Shown piece by piece: positions 25,100 to 35,085 of a DNA stretch of 64,000 bases; positions within the stretch are counted from its first letter, which is position 1, and the number at the start of each line of letters is the position of its first letter. Source of the stretch: Teredinibacter turnerae T7901. Its GTDB lineage: Bacteria; Pseudomonadota; Gammaproteobacteria; Pseudomonadales; Cellvibrionaceae. Below the pieces are notes generated by a model that saw nothing but the letters and a program-made list of their open reading frames with translations, searched no databases and had not been told where the DNA came from. Made by a program: the position numbers and the translations under genes. Location of the stretch: contig NC_012997.1 in assembly GCF_000023025.1 (NCBI RefSeq), forward strand, positions 294,764 to 358,763. The letters are read 5' to 3'.

Positions 25100-28000
25100 A
25101 TGCGAAAAGAATTCGTTGTACCCGCCCGGCTGTGGCAAATTTTCACTGCTCTTAGCAAAGCTTTTATCGTCCTTATCACTATTGCTGCGAGCAGTAATGC
25201 GTTGGCACTGGCCTGGCAGGAGGGTTCCACCAAAACGATTGATTACGTTCAAGGCCAAAACATTGGCGTGATCTATATCGAGACCGATGTAGATTACGAC
25301 AACCATCCGATCAGCGCGGTGCAGGAAATCTCCGGTTCTCACCCTCCCGGCATAAATTTTCATAATGCGGGGCCCTGCCCGGGCTCGGGTAAGCTGTGTA
25401 CGGCTTATTCGGGCATCCCCACGTCCACGGCCGTCTATACGGTGACGATTCGGGCTACCGATGGCGCCGACACGGCTGACATGGTGATTACCTGGCGCCC
25501 GGCCCTGTCAGCCAGCGGGGTCAGTCAAACCACGGCGATTGTTGGCAGCAGCTACAGTAATTCCATTACGCCAACTGGCGGTGTTGCCCCATACTCATAC
25601 GCGGTTACCAGCGGCTCGCTGCCGGCGGGAATGACACTGAACACCAGCACGGGTGCTATTGATGGCACCCCGATAACGGTTGGCGCTTACCCGTTTACCG
25701 TAACCGTAACCGATACCAACACCACAACGGCAACAGCGACGCAAACCGTCAACGTGTATAACCCACTGAGTATCACGACTACCTCTTTGGTCGGTGGTCG
25801 CGTAGGTAGTGCATATTCAGCCACTCTCGTATCTACCGGTGGTGACGGCTCGGACCTCTGGTCGGTTACCGCTGGCAGTTTGCCCGCGGGGTTGGGCCTT
25901 AACAGCTCTACCGGTGTCATTTCCGGTACGCCCAGCACGGAGGAGAATGCGAGCTTCACGGTAAGTAACACCTGTTGTTCGAATCTCACGAACGACACGC
26001 AAAGTCTTTCCATTGCAGTACTGCCGCAATTTGATTCGGATGGCGACCTGTTAACGGGTGCCACTGCAGAAGCGACGGTATTGAATTTTAGTGCGGACAC
26101 CAGTGGCGAAGCGATTGGTGCATTGGATTTTATCCTGCGTGATGGCGGCGCTACAGATGCGCTACCGCTGACTGTGTCCCAAGTTGTGTTGCACGTGAGC
26201 GGTACCAGTACCGACGCCGAACGCGGCAATATCCGTTTTGTGCTGAATGGGCCTGACGCGGTTGATGTAATCGGCACTTACAGCGCGCTTAACGATACCG
26301 TTACTTTTTCCAGCCTCGCCATTTCGATTACCGACGGCAACGATGAAACCTATGCGGTGTCGGCCTATGTGACCGATGCCAGTTCGCTCACCCACGGCCA
26401 CACGGTCATCCTGAGCCTGGATGGCGACACGGATTTATCGGTGGGCGGGTCTGATACCCAAATGGGTACGACCAGCGCGGTCACCAATGGTAGCGGGTTC
26501 GCGTTAGTCGACGATATTGCACCCGCTGTAGGGTCGGTTAGTGTTCCCGCAAACGCTACCTACATCGCCGGAAATAACCTGGATTTCATGGTGAATTTCA
26601 GCGAGGCCGTCACGGTTGATACCAACGCAGGTACGCCACGGTTATCGTTAACAATTGGCAGCAGTACGCGATACGCGAGCTATTTATCGGGTTCCGGCAG
26701 CGCTGCGGCGGTATTCCGTTATACCGTTCAAAGTGGCGACCTCGACACTGACGGTGTGGCGCTTGCAGCTTCTATTGATCTGGCTTCAGGCACCATCAGT
26801 GATGCTGTAGGCAATGGCGCGACGACAACGCTTGCGTCGGTAGGCAGCCTATCCGGTGTGCTGGTTGATGCGGTTTTGCCGCAACTGGCGGAAACCACTG
26901 CTGTAGCCGCATTGGGCAATGACGCTTCGCCGAGCGTGACCTTCACCACTGACGAAGCCGGTACCCTGGCGGTCGGTGGCAGCTGTGGCAGCGCCAGTGA
27001 AGGTGCAATTGCCTCCGGCAGCCATACGATCACCTTGCTGCAATCGAATAATGTGTCTGACCTTGTTGATGGTACCTACAGCGACTGTACCCTGACAGTG
27101 ACTGACGCAGCAGGTAACAGCAGTGCATCTCTGGCGCTATCGAGTTTCGAGATCGATCTGTTAGCGCCGAGTGTCAGCGAACTGACCCAGGTGGTCACGC
27201 CGGGTAACGACAGCACGCCGGATGTGACGCTGACACTCGGCGAAGCAGGTATTCTGGCCGTGGGCGGCAGTTGTGGTAGTGGAGACGAAGGTGCTGTTGG
27301 GCTTGGCAATACCACAATTACCCTGACCCAAACCGATAACACCGCGCCGCTCGCCGACGGTACTTACAGCGATTGTACGGTGACTGTGACGGATGCCGCA
27401 GGCAATGTGAGCACGCCGCTGACCTTGAGCAGCTTCCTGGTCGACACCTTGGTACCTGTGCTGGCGGAGGTGTCACAGGTCTCGACGCCAACCAACAACA
27501 CCGCGCCTGGCATCACTATTTCCAGCAGTGAAGCGGGCACCCTAAGCGTAGGCGGCAGTTGTGGCAGTGCCAGTGAGGGCGCCGTGACCAGTGGCAATAC
27601 GGCACTGGTGTTGACCCAGCCGGATAACATGTCTGCGCTCGCCGATGGCACATACAGTGACTGTACCCTCACCGTAGCTGACGCCAGCGGTAATATCAGC
27701 AGCGCGCTAACCCTGAGCAGCTTCACTATCGATGCCAGTGCGCCAACCCTGGCCACTAACCTGGGCGTAGCGCTAACAGAAGGTGACACGGGTGTGGCCG
27801 TCACCGCGAGTGCACTGAGCGCGACAGACAACCTGAGTGCCGCGGGGCAAATCACCTTCACGCTCACGGCAGCCGCCAGCAACGGTACGCTTTACCGCAG
27901 CGGCAACGCCTTAGCCGCCAATGGCACTTTCACCCAGGCCGATCTGGTTAATGGGCTTTTGACCTACGACCACGACGGGGGTGAGACCACCAGCGACACG

Positions 28001-31000
28001 GTGGCATTTACGCTTGCCGATGCACTTGGCAATGTGTCTACACCGCTGACTTTTGCCTTTACCGTTGCACCCAGCAACGATGCACCGCTGACCAGTGACG
28101 ACAGCGCGACCACCAACGAAGATACGCCGGTGACTGTCGACGTACTCGCGAATGATTTCGACAGTGACGACGCCATCAACGCGGCCAGCGTGATCGTGGT
28201 GACCCAGCCGATGCACGGCAGTACCAGTGTGAATACCGTCAATGGCAAAATCACCTACACCCCAGCGACTGACTACTACGGTAGCGATAGCTTCACTTAT
28301 ACGGTTCAGGATCAAAGCACGGCGGTTTCCGCTGCGGCGGCGGTGGCTATCACCGTGACATCCGTCAACGACATTCCGGTGGCCAGCGACGATACCGGCG
28401 CAACCATCATGAACGTGGCGACAACCATCGATGTTGCGGCCAATGACAGTGACGTCGATCTTGGTGATGTGCCTGATGTGAATACCATCGTGATTGTGTC
28501 GCCTGCGGCGCACGGTACTGCCGTAGTGAACGCCGGCAAGGTGGATTACACCCCGAACCTGGACTTCTTTGGCGCGGACAGTTTTACCTACACCATTGCC
28601 GACAGCAACAGCGGTGTTTCGGCTCCGGCAACGGTGTCGATCAGTGTGATTGACCCCAACACTGCGCCTACTGCAGTCGATGACAGCGTGACCACCGCGG
28701 AAGATATCGCACAGGTGATCGACGTTCTGGCCAATGACAGCGACGACGACGGCACCCTGGTCGCTACCAGTGTGAACGTGGTTGCTGGCGCAACCCACGG
28801 CACCGCAGTTGTCGACGCGACTACAGGTAGGGTGACTTACACTCCGGCGGCCAACTACTTTGGCACAGACAGTTTCAGCTATACGGTACGCGATGATGAC
28901 GATGCACTGTCCGCCGCGGCAACGGTGAGTATTACTGTTACTGCCGTGAATGACGCACCGGTCGCCGCTAACGATGCGGTCGTGTTGCTGGAAGATGCGA
29001 GCCTGTCGATAAACGTGTTGGGTAACGACATCGACATTGATGGCACGCTTAACAGCGCAACCATTGCGATTGTCGACGAACCGGCGTCGGGCATGGCGCT
29101 GTTCGATAACGGAACCATCATGTATACGCCGTTCAGCGACTACGCCGGTGACGACAGCTTTACCTACACGGTAGCGGACAACAACGGGCTGGTATCGAAC
29201 CTGGCGACGGTCAGCTTGTCAGTTACTGCGGTGAATGATGCGCCGGTGGCGGAAGACGACAGCTTCGTTGTGGTAACCAATGGCGCAAGTCCCCTGAACG
29301 TGCTGGTAAACGATAGCGATGTGGACGGCACCCTGGATATCGCCAGTATCATCATTACGGTTGCGCCGACCCAGGGCACCCTGGTTAACAATAACGAGGG
29401 CAGTCTCAGTTACACGCCAAACAGCAGCCTGGACGCACAAGCAGGCGACAGCTTCGCGTATACGGTGGGCGATGATGCTGGCGCGGTCTCCAGCGAAGCA
29501 ACGGTATCCGTGAGCTTCAAGCCGGCTGCCGCGCCTGTAATCGGAGGCGCGCCAGAGACCGAGGTGCTGGAAGCGCAGGTCTATAGCTTTACGCCCGAGG
29601 TGACGGTCGGTGATGCCAACTTCCCGCTGACTTTTAGCGCGACTGGTGTACCGTCCTGGATGACCTTCAGTCCCGCAACCGGCACTTTAACTGGTACGCC
29701 AGCTCTGGCAGATGTGGGTACTCACACCGATATTGTGATTGGGGTCAGCGATGGCTTTAGCTCACAGCAGCTACCGGCATTTAGTGTGACCGTTATCGAT
29801 GCGGTTGATAGCGATGGTGACACCTTGACCGACTACCAGGAAGGAGTCGACGGTACAGATCCAACCGATCCGTTGGACTACCGCGATGTGACCGCACCGG
29901 AACTGACCGCACCTGCCGATATTATCGTGGACGCAACCGGCCTGTTTACTGATGTAAGCCTGCAGCAGTTGTTGAGCCTGGCCGCGAATGCGGAGCAGAC
30001 GAGTATTGATGCGGCGCGGAACGCGCTTGCCACAGACAATGTCGATGGCAGCGATTGCTGTAACCCGGTGGCGGTGAATCTGCAAAATGGCAAATTCACT
30101 CTGGCGCCGGGGCTGCATACCGTGCAGTGGCGCGCGGAAGACTTTATGGGCAACAGCTCTGTGGCGCAACAACAGGTGTATGTGCGTCCGCTGGTGTCCT
30201 TAAGTAAAAACCAGTTTGCTGCGGAAGGGGCGACTGTGACCGTGAAGGTTCTGTTGAATGGTGAGGCGCCAGTCTATCCGTTTACAGTGCCCTACGTGAT
30301 CGATTCGTCGAGCACGGCAGACAGCGATGACCACAGTCTGCAGAACGGCACAGTTACTTTCGAAGACGGGGAGACGGAAGTCGCATTCAGCTTTAACACC
30401 GTCGCCGATGGGGTGACTGAAGGCGACGAAACGCTGATCGTGCGCCTGGACGACCGTACCAGCGACAATGAAGATTTACTCGACGGTTTCGACGCGGATA
30501 TGTTCGACATAAACGCGGGTACCAGTGATGCGTTCCAGTTAACGTTGCAGGAAAGTAACGTTGCTCCGACCATCGCTTTGCAGCTGACTCAGAACAACAA
30601 ACCGACCATCCTGGTACAACCATCGGCTGGTGACGTGGTGATTACTGCGGATGTAACCGATACAAATGTCGACGACACTTATAGCCTGGTGTGGAGCAGT
30701 ACGAGCCTAGGTATTGGCCCGGGCAGTAGTGGCGATGAGCTGCGCTTGAGTGCTGCCGAGCTGAGTCTTGGCGTTCACAAAATCAAAGTTCAGGTCACTG
30801 ACGCCGCCGGTGCTTCCAGTAGCGCCTCTCTGAATTTCAAAGTAGTGTCCAGCTTACCCGTGTTGAGCAGCGCGACCGATAGCGATGGTGACGGCAATGA
30901 CGATGCGAGCGAAGGTACGGGTGACGCCGACGGTGATGGTATTGCTGACTATCTGGATAACATATCACTGCCAAACGTGCTGCCAGAAGTGTTGGACGAC

Positions 31001-32197
31001 AGTACACACTTCCTTATGGAATGCGATCCGGGTGTGCGCTGTCGCCTGGGTGAGTTCGCTATGCAGCAAACGCAGGGCGGTTCACGCTTAGCATCGGACG
31101 ATTTGGTGGCAATGGAGGGTATCAACCCAGACCCCAACTACAGCATGGACTTCGTATTCGATTTCGATATGGAAGACTTGCCGCTAGCGGGTCAGGAAGT
31201 GAGTGTGGTGATTCCGCAGATCTCGCAACTTCCGGCGGGTGCGGTATACCGTAAATTCACCAATGGCCAGTGGCGGAATTTCGTTGAAGATGCAAACAAC
31301 CGGCTCCACTCAGCACCGGGTAGCGAAGGCCTGTGTCCGCCTCCGGGCGACGCAGCTTACCGGTCTGGTTTGAACGAAGGCGACTGGTGCGTGCAATTAA
31401 CCATCGAAGATGGCGGCCCTAACGATGCAGACGGTGAAGCCAACAATGCGGTGGTTGACCCGGGCGGTGTCGGCACCCAGAACACGCGTAAGCTGCACGC
31501 TGGTGGTGGTTCGTTGGGCGCGGGCTTGTTGGTGTTGTTGCTTATGGCGGTGGCGTTACGCGCGTTAAACGCGCGCGCGCTGCCGATTGTTGCAGTGGTG
31601 TTTGCGGTTGGTCTGTTGCCGCAGCACAGCCGCGCGCAAGCGCAACCGATTTTTGTGGAAGCCTCGCTGTTGCAAACGTCTTCGAGCCAGGATGAAAGCG
31701 GTTTTATGAAGGATCTGGCTGCTGAGGGCATTGATGCCAACCTGGAAGCATACGATGCAGATTCCAGCGGGTATCTGGTAAAAGTCGGTATACAGTTCAC
31801 CCCGCATTTTGCAGGTTATGTTGGCTTCGTGGATTTGGGCGAGGGTGAACTGGATATGGCGTTCCCAGCCGAGGACGACGATGTGATCGAAGACGGGTTG
31901 CGCGAGTCGTTCGCCAAAATGGGCAATGGCGTTGTTTACGGCGGCCGTGCCCATGTAAACCCATTTAACCGGGTCAATCTCTATGCGGATGTGGGGATCT
32001 ATACCTGGAAATCAAAAGTGAGCGTGAGTGGCAGTGATATTAGTGCGAGCACCAGCGGCGTCGATCCGTTTGCTGGTGTTGGTTGTACTGTGGATATCAC
32101 TGAGAAGGTCGCGCTTGGCCTGACCTATAATTATTTTAAGCTGGATGACCAAAGTGTATCTGCCCCGGGCATCAGCCTGACTTACACGTTTGATTAG
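25100..32197 (+). CDS. giant multi-repeat surface protein with internal anchor and C-terminal beta-barrel
   Basis: This 2365-residue protein begins with a long leader (to about 37). In order: unique region to 136; two putative-Ig (He_PIG) domains 137-310; two Ig-like regions 311-594; three 96-residue Cys-containing Ig repeats 593-879 (each GGSCGS ... YSDCTLTV); cadherin-like 880-991; five 96-residue 'tandem-95' repeats 995-1474 (VNDAPVA...DDS, DSFTYTV); He_PIG 1478-1570; Ca-binding DSDGD stretch; HYR-like; Calx-beta 1698-1814; PKD-like; second DSDGD stretch 1926-1954; choice-of-anchor-U-like 1968-2125. A GGGSLGAG-plus-helix segment (2132-2160), like a GlyGly-CTERM, is followed by a second signal-like stretch (to SRAQA 2181) and an OmpA-like barrel (2182-2365, ending LTYTFD). 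It is likely an adhesin; how it is assembled is open. Confidence 0.88.
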   Translation: MRKEFVVPARLWQIFTALSKAFIVLITIAASSNALALAWQEGSTKTIDYVQGQNIGVIYIETDVDYDNHPISAVQEISGSHPPGINFHNAGPCPGSGKLCTAYSGIPTSTAVYTVTIRATDGADTADMVITWRPALSASGVSQTTAIVGSSYSNSITPTGGVAPYSYAVTSGSLPAGMTLNTSTGAIDGTPITVGAYPFTVTVTDTNTTTATATQTVNVYNPLSITTTSLVGGRVGSAYSATLVSTGGDGSDLWSVTAGSLPAGLGLNSSTGVISGTPSTEENASFTVSNTCCSNLTNDTQSLSIAVLPQFDSDGDLLTGATAEATVLNFSADTSGEAIGALDFILRDGGATDALPLTVSQVVLHVSGTSTDAERGNIRFVLNGPDAVDVIGTYSALNDTVTFSSLAISITDGNDETYAVSAYVTDASSLTHGHTVILSLDGDTDLSVGGSDTQMGTTSAVTNGSGFALVDDIAPAVGSVSVPANATYIAGNNLDFMVNFSEAVTVDTNAGTPRLSLTIGSSTRYASYLSGSGSAAAVFRYTVQSGDLDTDGVALAASIDLASGTISDAVGNGATTTLASVGSLSGVLVDAVLPQLAETTAVAALGNDASPSVTFTTDEAGTLAVGGSCGSASEGAIASGSHTITLLQSNNVSDLVDGTYSDCTLTVTDAAGNSSASLALSSFEIDLLAPSVSELTQVVTPGNDSTPDVTLTLGEAGILAVGGSCGSGDEGAVGLGNTTITLTQTDNTAPLADGTYSDCTVTVTDAAGNVSTPLTLSSFLVDTLVPVLAEVSQVSTPTNNTAPGITISSSEAGTLSVGGSCGSASEGAVTSGNTALVLTQPDNMSALADGTYSDCTLTVADASGNISSALTLSSFTIDASAPTLATNLGVALTEGDTGVAVTASALSATDNLSAAGQITFTLTAAASNGTLYRSGNALAANGTFTQADLVNGLLTYDHDGGETTSDTVAFTLADALGNVSTPLTFAFTVAPSNDAPLTSDDSATTNEDTPVTVDVLANDFDSDDAINAASVIVVTQPMHGSTSVNTVNGKITYTPATDYYGSDSFTYTVQDQSTAVSAAAAVAITVTSVNDIPVASDDTGATIMNVATTIDVAANDSDVDLGDVPDVNTIVIVSPAAHGTAVVNAGKVDYTPNLDFFGADSFTYTIADSNSGVSAPATVSISVIDPNTAPTAVDDSVTTAEDIAQVIDVLANDSDDDGTLVATSVNVVAGATHGTAVVDATTGRVTYTPAANYFGTDSFSYTVRDDDDALSAAATVSITVTAVNDAPVAANDAVVLLEDASLSINVLGNDIDIDGTLNSATIAIVDEPASGMALFDNGTIMYTPFSDYAGDDSFTYTVADNNGLVSNLATVSLSVTAVNDAPVAEDDSFVVVTNGASPLNVLVNDSDVDGTLDIASIIITVAPTQGTLVNNNEGSLSYTPNSSLDAQAGDSFAYTVGDDAGAVSSEATVSVSFKPAAAPVIGGAPETEVLEAQVYSFTPEVTVGDANFPLTFSATGVPSWMTFSPATGTLTGTPALADVGTHTDIVIGVSDGFSSQQLPAFSVTVIDAVDSDGDTLTDYQEGVDGTDPTDPLDYRDVTAPELTAPADIIVDATGLFTDVSLQQLLSLAANAEQTSIDAARNALATDNVDGSDCCNPVAVNLQNGKFTLAPGLHTVQWRAEDFMGNSSVAQQQVYVRPLVSLSKNQFAAEGATVTVKVLLNGEAPVYPFTVPYVIDSSSTADSDDHSLQNGTVTFEDGETEVAFSFNTVADGVTEGDETLIVRLDDRTSDNEDLLDGFDADMFDINAGTSDAFQLTLQESNVAPTIALQLTQNNKPTILVQPSAGDVVITADVTDTNVDDTYSLVWSSTSLGIGPGSSGDELRLSAAELSLGVHKIKVQVTDAAGASSSASLNFKVVSSLPVLSSATDSDGDGNDDASEGTGDADGDGIADYLDNISLPNVLPEVLDDSTHFLMECDPGVRCRLGEFAMQQTQGGSRLASDDLVAMEGINPDPNYSMDFVFDFDMEDLPLAGQEVSVVIPQISQLPAGAVYRKFTNGQWRNFVEDANNRLHSAPGSEGLCPPPGDAAYRSGLNEGDWCVQLTIEDGGPNDADGEANNAVVDPGGVGTQNTRKLHAGGGSLGAGLLVLLLMAVALRALNARALPIVAVVFAVGLLPQHSRAQAQPIFVEASLLQTSSSQDESGFMKDLAAEGIDANLEAYDADSSGYLVKVGIQFTPHFAGYVGFVDLGEGELDMAFPAEDDDVIEDGLRESFAKMGNGVVYGGRAHVNPFNRVNLYADVGIYTWKSKVSVSGSDISASTSGVDPFAGVGCTVDITEKVALGLTYNYFKLDDQSVSAPGISLTYTFD

Positions 32198-32543
32198 CTT
32201 TACGCCGGGTCGCGTTCCTTTTAATCGGTAATCAATCAGGTAATCAGTTAGTTGATCGGTTGGTTAACTGGTTAGGTAATCAATTTTCAATTGCTAGGCC
32301 TGAACTGCTGACCCTTAACTGTTAGCCCCTAGCGGCTAACAGTTAAGGGTTTACACGCCTTTCAATATTTCGCCGCCTTTTATTTCTCAAGCGCATTCAT
32401 TTGAGAAATTCTAACCTCGCAATTTCTCGACACTCTGTTTTTGGCGTTTTCTTTTTCTCAACAGCTTGATAACGCTAGGCGAAATTACTAAATTTCATTT
32501 TCCACGAACCGGCAAGTTGGCTAAACGCCCAACCCGCAGACGC
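32198..32543. other. gene-free interval after the giant gene
   Basis: These 346 bases hold a run of degenerate GGTAATCA/GGTTAGT repeats (32225-32285) and the long hairpin at 32312-32349. No gene is supported. Confidence 0.5.
32312..32349. terminator. long perfect hairpin after the giant surface-protein gene
   Basis: CCCTTAACTGTTAGCC and GGCTAACAGTTAAGGG pair over 16 bp without a mismatch around a CCTAGC loop, followed by TTTACACG. It is probably a terminator for the 7-kb transcript, though the T-run is short. It could also protect the 3' end. Confidence 0.65.
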
Positions 32544-33206
32544 TCAGTCTGCGTCTTTCGCTGCACGCTCCAATATCACGTGGGTGGCGTTGTCAGATGC
32601 GACCATGCGCGCGCACTTGTAACCGCGAGCTGCGAGGTCGACGCCAGCAAATAAGCGCTCGCCGTCGCCTAAAAATACCGGAGAAATTACATAATGCATT
32701 TCGTCCACTAGACCTGCGTCCAGATACTGATTAATGGTGTTAGCGCCGCCCACAATACGCACATCTTTTTCGCCCGCTGCTGCTTGCGCTTGCTCCAGTG
32801 CAGCATGAATACCCTCAGTAACAAAATAAAAAGTCGTGCCGCCTTCTTTTTGGATCGGCTCGCGGGGGTGATTGGTGAGGATAAAGGTGGGCGCATGGTA
32901 GGGCGGCGTATCGCCCCACCAGCCTTCCCAACTCATATCTTTCCAGGGGCCTCGCTCAGGCCCGAACATATTGCGGCCCAAGATCCAGGCGCCTATATTG
33001 ACGAACCCTTGCGCGGCGAAATCGTTATCGATGCCCGTGCTACCTTCCTCCTTGTCAAACAACATTTTTTGGAAGGTTTGGGTTGGGAACAGCCAGCCGT
33101 GTAATTGGCCGCCGCCAACCCCCAGCGGATTTTCCATGGACTGATTTGGCCCTGCACCGAAGCCGTCCAATGATACGGAATAACCTGATACGCGAACCAT
33201 GCCCAT
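32544..33206 (-). CDS. dihydrofolate reductase-like (RibD C-terminal) protein
   Basis: This 220-residue protein has the RibD_C/DHFR fold pattern: VSGYSVSLDGF at the N-terminus, AWILGRNMFGP, FILTNHPREP, then KDVRIVGGANTINQYLDAGLVDEMHYVISPVFLGDGERLF-type strands. It should be a cytosolic NADPH-dependent reductase, substrate unknown; it is not the essential FolA type. It is followed upstream on the same strand by an unknown exported protein, with a gap of only 13 bases to that gene's stop. Confidence 0.9.
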   Translation of the reverse strand: MGMVRVSGYSVSLDGFGAGPNQSMENPLGVGGGQLHGWLFPTQTFQKMLFDKEEGSTGIDNDFAAQGFVNIGAWILGRNMFGPERGPWKDMSWEGWWGDTPPYHAPTFILTNHPREPIQKEGGTTFYFVTEGIHAALEQAQAAAGEKDVRIVGGANTINQYLDAGLVDEMHYVISPVFLGDGERLFAGVDLAARGYKCARMVASDNATHVILERAAKDAD

Positions 33207-33219
33207 GCTATTTACCCTG

Positions 33220-33633
33220 TTAAATTTGCGTTTGCACGCTAAAACCGCGAGAGATGCTGCGCCCCAGAAGTATCACCCACTTGTTATAGTTGCGGTGGAT
33301 AGTTTGGTCTGCGCTGTCGTAGCCGAGGTTCTTGCTGTCCAAATAGTCGATTGAATAGGTTTCCGGGGTGAAGTGGATTTTTACTTTGGCGAAATGCTTA
33401 TCGCGTACGTTAATTTCCGCTTCTATATCATTTGGGCCGACGATGACTGGCGTCCAACCGCGTTTTGAGCACGCGGCGATAACGGCAGTCTTTACCTCTT
33501 CGAGACCTCGTGGTTCGCCATCGAGCTGCGGCGGCACTTGCCCATCCAAATTATTAATTGGTTTGCCCGCCCATGCGGAAGAACCAATGAGAATAAATAC
33601 ACTAAAAAATATAAAAGATATAACACTGCGCAT
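33220..33633 (-). CDS. hypothetical exported protein
   Basis: This encodes 137 residues from ATG 33633 with a strong AGGAGGC ribosome binding site 9 bases upstream. Signal peptide MRSVISFIFFSVFILIGSSAWA. The mature part has an alpha/beta pattern: LEEVKTAVIAACSKRGWTPVIV, then strands IEAEINVRDKHFAKVKIHFT and YSIDYLDSKNL, and a Tyr/Trp-rich end. Proteins with this pattern are common one-copy hypotheticals in gammaproteobacteria; function unknown. Its stop is 13 bases before the DHFR-like gene. Confidence 0.78.
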   Translation of the reverse strand: MRSVISFIFFSVFILIGSSAWAGKPINNLDGQVPPQLDGEPRGLEEVKTAVIAACSKRGWTPVIVGPNDIEAEINVRDKHFAKVKIHFTPETYSIDYLDSKNLGYDSADQTIHRNYNKWVILLGRSISRGFSVQTQI

Positions 33634-33761
33634 GTCTGCTTGCCTCCTGGCATAATTGACGCCATGTTGAAAAAAGCGACGTTCTTTCCATCGCGCAATG
33701 ATGTTAGCAATTGCAAAAAAGCAGGGCAATAAAACGCTTTACTTGCCACTGAAAAAAGCGG

Positions 33762-33971
33762 TTATTTCATATTTCTGTAATATGCCACTAGCGCATTAGC
33801 GTGACCGTGACCCAGCCCGTGGGCTTCTTTCAGCCAGGCCACCATTTCCATGTGTTTCAACCCTTGCTGACTTTTCAGTAGCGTCAGCCAGTGATCAATT
33901 GGGAAACCGTACTTTTTTTCAATTGCCGGAAAATAGGACGCGGGACCTTTCACTTTAGCTTCGTCTGCCAT
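33762..33971 (-). CDS. DUF4287-domain protein
   Basis: This encodes 69 residues from ATG 33971, with GGAGATATCC upstream. The whole protein is one DUF4287 domain: GPASYFPAIEKKYGFPIDHWLTLL, then HMEMVAWLKEAHGLGHGHANALVAYYR-type end. This domain is cytosolic, function unknown, and often sits beside SRPBCC or DUF5655 proteins. A longer frame upstream has no family match. Confidence 0.88.
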   Translation of the reverse strand: MADEAKVKGPASYFPAIEKKYGFPIDHWLTLLKSQQGLKHMEMVAWLKEAHGLGHGHANALVAYYRNMK

Positions 33972-34410
33972 GGATATCTCCGATCTACAGTGCGTTGGGG
34001 GATGCAATGGTGTCTTGGAATCTAGCGATGCTATTGAGTTTTTACACAGACCACAATAGATCTCTGGATGAGGGGTTGGCTTATGTGAAAAGTTGAACGT
34101 GGGATGGTGAGCTTGGCTGCTGTGTATAGGGCGGTGTACTGCGGTATCTGTTTTTCGACGGTGGGCTATCTGCACTTGCTACTATCACGCGGAAAAATCC
34201 CAGGGGTTGACCGGGATTTTTGCAACGACTGCGTACGAGGGATGATTTAAGTGAAACTCTGTCTGAGAGCTTTACCGTCAAAAAAAAAGTAAAATTTTGT
34301 AAAAAAATGTTAACAGAATAACTTTTGTGAAATATGGCGCTGGGCTGGACAGGCTTTTGTGTGGGCCGAAGTCTTAAAACATTTTTTAACCAGTACCGTT
34401 GTCAGGACGG

Positions 34411-34818
34411 CTAATCCTCTGGCCCAATCCACAAAAACGGATTGTGGGCCACCTCCCAAAAGTGGTTATCCAGATCTTTAAAATAGCCACTGTAGCCACC
34501 CCAAAAAACCGTTTGTGCCGGCTTTATGATGTTGGCTCCAGCTTTTTCAGCTTGCGCCATAACATCATCCACTTGCTCGTTGCTGGCTACATTGTGGGCC
34601 AGAGTAACGCCGTTGAAGCCATTGCCGCGCGCTTCTATGCCGATATCTTCTGCGAGTGCATCGCGGTTGTAGAGGCCGAGCCAGGTACCATTAAGCGAGA
34701 AAAAAGCCACGCCAGGGGAGGAATCTATACGCGGGAAGCCCAAGCCTTTTTCATAAAATGCCACGGACTTTTGCAGGTCTTTCACGCCGAGCGTGATCAT
34801 GCTGATTCTGGGGTTCAT
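34411..34818 (-). CDS. VOC-family (glyoxalase/bleomycin-resistance-like) protein
   Basis: This 135-residue protein carries two beta-alpha-beta-beta-beta units of the VOC fold: SMITLGVKDLQKSVAFYEKGLGFP in the first and NEQVDDVMAQAEKAGANIIKPAQ then GYSGYFKDLDNHFWEVAHNP in the second. The Glu of WEVAHNP is a typical metal ligand. The substrate cannot be told; members include glyoxalases, dioxygenases and resistance proteins. It stands alone on the minus strand. Confidence 0.9.
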   Translation of the reverse strand: MNPRISMITLGVKDLQKSVAFYEKGLGFPRIDSSPGVAFFSLNGTWLGLYNRDALAEDIGIEARGNGFNGVTLAHNVASNEQVDDVMAQAEKAGANIIKPAQTVFWGGYSGYFKDLDNHFWEVAHNPFLWIGPED

Positions 34819-35050
34819 AGCGGTGGACTCCTTGTGTTACATCTTTCCAATAGCGCGGTGTCAGTCGCGCTTGTCGATACTCGCCTGGCGAACGCAACAC
34901 TGATTGCACGTTCGCTGCTTATTGAATGATAGGCTCTTATTGAACGTTAGGCGAAGTAAGATCACTACAGACCTGCTCACAAATTTAGCAGGCTCGGGGT
35001 GACGGTGCGGGATTTGTGAAGCGCGTTTCCTTGATGATGTTCGGCACCAA

Positions 35051-35080
35051 AAAAAGCCCGTCATGGTGGACGGGCTTTTT
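35051..35080. terminator. bidirectional terminator next to repeat copy B
   Basis: AAAAAGCCCGTC and GACGGGCTTTTT pair perfectly around ATGGTG. From the minus strand it serves the 5'-nucleotidase gene, with the 174-bp repeat lying between the stop codon and this hairpin. Confidence 0.92.
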
Positions 35081-35085
35081 AGTTA

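Noticed and set aside
27911-28798. Long minus-strand frame of 295 codons opposite the giant surface gene
   Set aside because: It is the complement of the Asp/Thr/Val-rich repeats; low-complexity and without any start signal or domain.
32220-32290. CRISPR-like array from the repeated GGTAATCA/GGTTAGT units
   Set aside because: The units are short, irregular and without spacers of constant length, and no cas genes are nearby.
34399-34929. Plus-strand frame of 176 codons over the VOC gene
   Set aside because: It lies antisense to a well-supported VOC protein and shows no family pattern.
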